DNA of 64,000 nt, taken from Pseudomonas sp. ML96 (lineage in GTDB: Bacteria > Pseudomonadota > Gammaproteobacteria > Pseudomonadales > Pseudomonadaceae). Shown piece by piece: positions 59,701-64,000 of this stretch. The stretch lies in assembly GCF_000761545.1 (NCBI RefSeq), contig NZ_JPMY01000038.1, positions 1 through 64,000 of the forward strand, in the 5' to 3' direction. Numbering within the stretch: the stretch's first letter is position 1; every line of letters begins with the position of its first letter. Under the pieces are notes generated by a model. That model searched no databases. It saw only the letters and a program-made list of their open reading frames with translations, and was not told where the DNA came from. Position numbers and translations under genes: made by a program.

Positions 59701-61637
59701 GCGGCGCCTTCGACGATGCGCACGAAGGCGTCCTGCAGGGTCTCGTTGAGCTCCTGGATATCGACGTCCACGCCCTCGGCGGTGGTGAAGGCGAAGTCGT
59801 GAATCCAGAACTCGCGGCCAGCGGCGCTACGCAACTTGTAGGGGAACTCGCCGAGCACGCGCAGGCCGAGGTTCTCCAGGATCGGCAGCACGTCGGACAG
59901 CGGCAACGGCGTGTCAGCGTGGTACAGCTTGCAGTGCAGCTCCTGCTCGCCCTGGGTCAGCGGCTGGTAGAAGCTCATCACCAACGGGCGCTCGTCGGAC
60001 AGGCTGAGCAGGTGCTGCATGTCGACCACCGCCGAATGCGGGGCGAAGCGCTCGGTGTAACCGGCCGGGAAGCCTTTCGGGAAGTCGGCCAGCACGTTGG
60101 TGCCCTGGGCCTCGCCGAAGCTCTCGACGATCAGGCTGGCGTAGTCGTCCTTCCACGAGCGGCAGGCCTGGATGACTTCCTTCTCGATACGCGCCGGGTC
60201 GATCTGCACACGGTTCTTCGGGTCGACCTTGAGGATGAACTGCACCCGCGCCAGCACCGACTCGGAGAAGTAGGTCCAGAACTCGCAGTCGCTGGCGCCC
60301 AGGCGCTCCATGAGAATCTGCTGGATCTTCACCCGCGTCTCGGTGGAGTACACGTCGCGCGGCACGTAGGCCAGGCAGTAGGCGAAACGGCCATAGGGGT
60401 CGCGGCGGATGAACAGGCGCAGCTTGTTGCGCTCCTGGATCTGCACGATGGCAATGGCGGTGCTGAACAGCTCGTCCACCGGGGTCTGGAACAGGTCGTC
60501 GCGCGGCAGCACTTCGAGTACCTGCTCCAGCTCCTTGCCCAGGTGCGCCTTGCGGTCGAAGCCGGAGCGGCGGGAAATCTCGTCCACCTTGCGGCGGATG
60601 AAGGGAATGCGGTTGACGCTGTCGGCATACACCGCCGAGGTGTAGAGGCCCATGAAGCGGCACTCCTTGACCACCTTGCCCTTGGCGTCCAGCTCGCGGA
60701 TGGAAACGAAATCCGGGTAGGCCGGGCGGTGCACGCGGCTCGGTGTGGCGGCCTTGGCGAAGGACAGCAGCAGCGGCTCGCGCAGGTAGTCCAGCGCTTC
60801 CTTCTCGATATGCAGCTCGTCCTTCTTCAGGCCGGCGCGCAGCTGTTTGGACAGGCCGAGCAGCGAGGCCTCGTCATACACCAGGTGGCCACCGCCGTCC
60901 TTCTCCTCGACCAGAGTGAACTCTTCGTAGCCGAGGAAGGTGAAGTGGTTGTCCAGCAGGTATTCGAGGAAGGTCTTCACCTCGTCCAGCTCGGCGCCAT
61001 CGACCTTGAGCTTGGCCTTGCCCAGCCAGGCCAGCAGTTGCTCGGCCTTGGCCTTCATCGGTTGGAAGTCGGCAACCGCCAGGCGCACTTCGCCGAGCAC
61101 TTCGAGCAGGGCCTTCTCCAGGCTGCGCAGCTCGCTGACGTTGGCGCAGCGGTCGATCTCCAGGTACATCAGCGCTTCGTGCTGCACGTCCTTGCCGCCG
61201 CTGCCCTTGGTCAGGATCTCCTGCAGCTCGCCGTTCTTCTTGCGCTTCACGCTGAACACGCTGTTCTGCAGGGTGTGGATGCTGTAGCCCTGGCGGTTCA
61301 GCTCCATGCGTACCGAGTCGACCAGGAACGGCAGGTCGGCGTGCAACACTTCCACCGCGGTGTGGGTGGACTGCCAGCCGTGCTTCTCGTAATCCGGGTT
61401 GTACACCCGCACCAGCGGCTTGCCGTCGAAGCGCTCCAGAAGACGCCAGGAAGACAGGGTGCAGCCGGCCAGATCGCCCAGGCGGCGTTGGGTGAGTTCA
61501 TCGAGGGAAACGATGCCGAAGAACTGTTCGGCGAACAGGGCTACTTGTGGCAGCACCTTGTCGCTGACGTGCTGGGTCAGCGCCGCTTGCAGTTGGTGCT
61601 GGAAGTCGGTTTTGCTGGCAGCAGTGAAGAACGCCAT
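56775..61637 (-). CDS. gdhB: NAD-specific glutamate dehydrogenase, large (GdhB) type
   Basis: 1620 aa, the length of the P. aeruginosa enzyme. Catabolic conversion of glutamate to 2-oxoglutarate and ammonia with NAD. The N-terminal ACT-like regulatory half (about 1-700) is followed by the catalytic region, including VPMGAKGGFIPRKLP and the substrate-site RGGLRWSDREEDFRTEV (about 760-830), the NAD-binding fold (VIGIGDMAGDVFGNGLL), and a long C-terminal helical part. Single gene. Arginine-dependent control is known for the family; no site is identified here. Confidence 0.97.
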   Translation of the reverse strand: MAFFTAASKTDFQHQLQAALTQHVSDKVLPQVALFAEQFFGIVSLDELTQRRLGDLAGCTLSSWRLLERFDGKPLVRVYNPDYEKHGWQSTHTAVEVLHADLPFLVDSVRMELNRQGYSIHTLQNSVFSVKRKKNGELQEILTKGSGGKDVQHEALMYLEIDRCANVSELRSLEKALLEVLGEVRLAVADFQPMKAKAEQLLAWLGKAKLKVDGAELDEVKTFLEYLLDNHFTFLGYEEFTLVEEKDGGGHLVYDEASLLGLSKQLRAGLKKDELHIEKEALDYLREPLLLSFAKAATPSRVHRPAYPDFVSIRELDAKGKVVKECRFMGLYTSAVYADSVNRIPFIRRKVDEISRRSGFDRKAHLGKELEQVLEVLPRDDLFQTPVDELFSTAIAIVQIQERNKLRLFIRRDPYGRFAYCLAYVPRDVYSTETRVKIQQILMERLGASDCEFWTYFSESVLARVQFILKVDPKNRVQIDPARIEKEVIQACRSWKDDYASLIVESFGEAQGTNVLADFPKGFPAGYTERFAPHSAVVDMQHLLSLSDERPLVMSFYQPLTQGEQELHCKLYHADTPLPLSDVLPILENLGLRVLGEFPYKLRSAAGREFWIHDFAFTTAEGVDVDIQELNETLQDAFVRIVEGAAENDGFNRLVLTAAMPWRDVALLRAYARYLKQIRLGFDLGYIAATLVNHADIAKELVRLFRTRFYLARKLSAEDLEDKQQKLEQAILAALDNVAVLNEDRILRRYLDLIKATLRTNFFQNGEGGQPKHYFSFKLSPRLIPEIPRPVPKFEIFVYCPRVEGVHLRFGDVARGGLRWSDREEDFRTEVLGLVKAQQVKNAVIVPMGAKGGFIPRKLPIGGNRDEVLAEGIACYRIFISGLLDITDNLKDGKVVPPENVVRHDPDDPYLVVAADKGTATFSDIANGIALDYGFWLGDAFASGGSAGYDHKGMGITAKGGWVSVQRHFRERGIDVQKDATTVIGIGDMAGDVFGNGLLLSDKLQMVAAFNHQHIFIDPNPDAAKSFVERQRMFALPRSSWADYDAKLISEGGGIFLRSAKSISISPQMKARFDIAADKLAPTELINALLKAPVDLLWNGGIGTYVKSSRETHADVGDKANDGLRVNGNELRAKVVGEGGNLGMTQLGRVEYGLNGGASNTDFIDNAGGVDCSDHEVNIKILLGEIVGAGDMTGKQRNKLLAEMTDDVGNLVLGNNYKQTQALSLAERRARERLPEYKRLMAALEAAGKLDRALEFLPTDDELNERAANGRGLTRPELSVLISYSKIDLKEALLKSLVPDDDYLAREMETAFPAQLTKKFGEAMRRHRLKREIVSTQIANDLVNHMGITFVQRLKESTGMSAANVAGAYVIVRDVFRLPHWWKQIEALDYKVPAELQLQLMDELMRLGRRATRWFLRSRRDDLDAARDVGHFAPRVAALAGRLDELLEGPAREQWLARYQSFVEAGAPEELARVVAGTSHLYTLLPIIEAADVTGQPAADVATAYFATGGALELSWYLQQITGLPVENNWQALAREAFRDDLDWQQRAITIAVLQMAEGPKEIEERVSFWLEQHKTLVQRWLAMLAELRAATGTDYAMYTVASRELMDLAQSDKQGVRIP

Positions 61638-61863
61638 GTTGTTGCTCCGCTGGACTTGTTATTCGATAGGGGCACGCGGCTCCGGGCTTCCAAGCAGTCT
61701 AGGCGATGCCCGGAACTCGGCAGGCGCATGGCGACCATGAGGTCACGCCAAGCTTAGCGACAGGCCATGGCAGGCGGATTGCAGCGGCGCGACATATTCG
61801 TTCATCGCCATGCGGGCACCGTCGCTGATAAGGTTTCGTTCTGTGCATTCGGGAAGGGAAGCC

Positions 61864-62706
61864 ATGCAGTCTCCGCTCAGCCGCCGCTTGGTGCTCAACC
61901 TCAACAACCTGCTGATCACCGCCATCGGCCTGAGCCTGCTCGGTCTGGCCGCCTGGCTGCGGCCGAACCTGGTAACGCCGTTGCTGTGGGCCGGCGTGCC
62001 GGTCTACATCGGCGTGCTGCTGCCGCGCTGGATCGGCCGCCGCGAGCGTCTGCGCCGGGCCGCCACGACCCTGGCCGCCAGCGAGGAGAAATGGGGCTTC
62101 GCCAGCCGCGACCATTGCGGCCCCTGGCTCAACTACATCGACCAGCCGTTCCTGCGCCGCTGCCCGGAGTTCGCCGGGCGCTACTTCTATGGCGAGTGGC
62201 TGGTGATCCACGACGGCCTGTTGATCATCAATCCGGGGCGCTCGACCCTGGACGCGCAGCGCCAGCAGGTCGCCTACGACTTCGCCTGCACCACTACCTA
62301 TGCCTGGGACGGCTGCACGCCCAAGGTGCCCTTCTACTGGCTGGCGATCATCGGCGTGCCGGACTGGTGGGAGAAGCCGCACAAGGTGCTGCACCTGCAT
62401 GGCGGCTTGATCTGCGAGACCGAGGTGTTCTGGCCGCTGACCCACCCGGCCAGCCTGGTGCACGACGCGCTGTACCAGTACCTGAACGCCGCGCCGGTGG
62501 CCAAGCATGAGGCCGACCTGCTGTTCTTCCGCATGCTGCGCGAGGCCGGCATGTGGTGGCCGGCGGCCTTCGTCTATTACCTCAGCGTGCGCCTGTTCGG
62601 TGCGCCGGATGTGCGCGGCCCGCGCCCGGACAACAGCCTGCTGAGCTGCACCAGCGAACTGCCCGGGGCGGCGCAGAACTTGTGCGAGATGCAGCGGTCT
62701 GCATGA
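61864..62706 (+). CDS. DUF1353-like membrane-anchored protein
   Basis: 280 aa from the ATG at 61864. Two hydrophobic helices (about 17-33 and 38-50) and then a soluble domain. Segments such as VAYDFACTTTYAWDGCTPKV, then THPASLVHDALYQYL with KHEADLLFFRML, follow the DUF1353 pattern (an HDxLY-type motif), known from phage and bacterial envelope proteins and possibly hydrolytic. Divergent from gdhB. Confidence 0.68.
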   Translation: MQSPLSRRLVLNLNNLLITAIGLSLLGLAAWLRPNLVTPLLWAGVPVYIGVLLPRWIGRRERLRRAATTLAASEEKWGFASRDHCGPWLNYIDQPFLRRCPEFAGRYFYGEWLVIHDGLLIINPGRSTLDAQRQQVAYDFACTTTYAWDGCTPKVPFYWLAIIGVPDWWEKPHKVLHLHGGLICETEVFWPLTHPASLVHDALYQYLNAAPVAKHEADLLFFRMLREAGMWWPAAFVYYLSVRLFGAPDVRGPRPDNSLLSCTSELPGAAQNLCEMQRSA

Positions 62707-62835
62707 GCCGCCGCGAAGTAGAACCAGTGGGCAATCGCGGCCGCGGGGCCTGCACGGCACGCGGCGATGCAGTACATTTAGCGCCCCGATCGGGTGAGTT
62801 CACCGCCCCGTCAGTCCCTCTCCAGGAAGATTTCG

Positions 62836-63795
<960 letters not shown>

Positions 63796-63817
63796 CGGCT
63801 ACCGGCGAGCCCTTTCC

Positions 63818-64000
63818 ATGCACGTGCAGCCGACCCCACCGGGCATCCGTGTCAGCCTCGCCGAGCTGATCGAGATGCGCCACCGCGTGCGCGAGGTGCA
63901 GCTGTTCTCCACCCCGGCCCGGCGTAGCCCGCTGATCGGCCTGCACCACTCCAAGCTGCGTGGGCGCGGCGTCGACTTCGACCAGGTACGTGTGTACCAG
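63818..64000 (+). CDS. DUF58-domain protein (start only)
   Basis: 61 residues visible from the ATG at 63818. The segment FSTPARRSPLIGLHHSKLRGRGVDFDQVR is the N-terminal mark of DUF58 proteins (given in parts: FSTPARRSPLIGLHHSK, LRGRGVDFDQVR), which pair with MoxR. The rest lies outside the window. Confidence 0.85.
   Translation, partial: MHVQPTPPGIRVSLAELIEMRHRVREVQLFSTPARRSPLIGLHHSKLRGRGVDFDQVRVYQ

Noticed and set aside
59799..61757. 652-codon open frame antisense to gdhB
   Set aside because: High GC at third positions creates long antisense frames; the minus-strand gdhB frame is a perfect family match and the antisense product is low-complexity without motifs.

Overview
The window is a high-GC (mid-60s percent by eye) gammaproteobacterial chromosome segment that reads as Pseudomonas throughout. 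The markers are a 1620-residue NAD-glutamate dehydrogenase of the GdhB type, an AtsR/AtsB/AtsC/AtsA sulfate-ester system with fused permeases, SfnG, MocR regulators, a PctA-like chemoreceptor and a tRNA-Ser(GGA). I cannot name the species. One low-GC block (about 15.7-19.25 kb) is clearly foreign.

Layout. 1-3.9 kb: the 5' part of an amino-acid-type chemoreceptor, then an exported acetoacetate-decarboxylase-fold protein and a MerR regulator that share an operator-like motif. 4.0-15.0 kb: a sulfur-scavenging cluster. It holds sfnG and one substrate-binding protein on the minus strand, then a plus-strand run permease-ATPase-sulfatase-binding protein-permease-sulfatase. The ats-type genes are present twice, but with only one ATPase. 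15.2-19.25 kb: a small protein gene, then four plus-strand gene cassettes, each followed by an integron attC-like site (89, 89, 76 and 76 bp). There is no integrase, so this is a cluster of attC sites lacking an integron integrase (CALIN). The cassettes encode a DnaJ-like Cys-rich protein, a membrane-anchored beta protein resembling Cap15-type effectors, a DUF2971-like protein and a DUF6602-like PD-(D/E)XK nuclease candidate. The array ends 8 bp from the phoX stop codon.

19.26-27.9 kb (minus): a phosphorus-scavenging locus of PhoX phosphatase, TonB-ExbD-ExbB, a beta-propeller phytase lipoprotein and a TonB-dependent receptor, headed by a good Pho box. The logic would be uptake of a phosphorylated compound energised by a dedicated TonB set, with phosphate released by the two phosphatases. 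28.1-38.4 kb: a degenerate GGDEF membrane protein with an AraC regulator, an EamA exporter facing a LysR regulator, a flavodoxin-fold reductase, a GNAT, two MocR regulators around an AhpD-like protein, and a type II NADH dehydrogenase-like protein. 38.4-48.4 kb: tRNA-Ser, lipid enzymes (crotonase, PlsC), CorA, a GAF-GGDEF cyclase, an amidotransferase, two tiny genes, a periplasmic binding-like protein, and a FadB-like/thiolase beta-oxidation pair.

48.4-52.3 kb: a candidate sRNA, a 31-aa protein, a periplasmic rhodanese with a c-type cytochrome, three unrecognised small genes, and a NIPSNAP gene flanked by two inverted copies of a repeat. 52.3-56.6 kb: the conserved transglutaminase / alpha-E / ATP-grasp trio, a second candidate sRNA and another amidotransferase. 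56.8-64 kb: gdhB, a DUF1353-like membrane protein, a MoxR ATPase and the start of a DUF58 protein.
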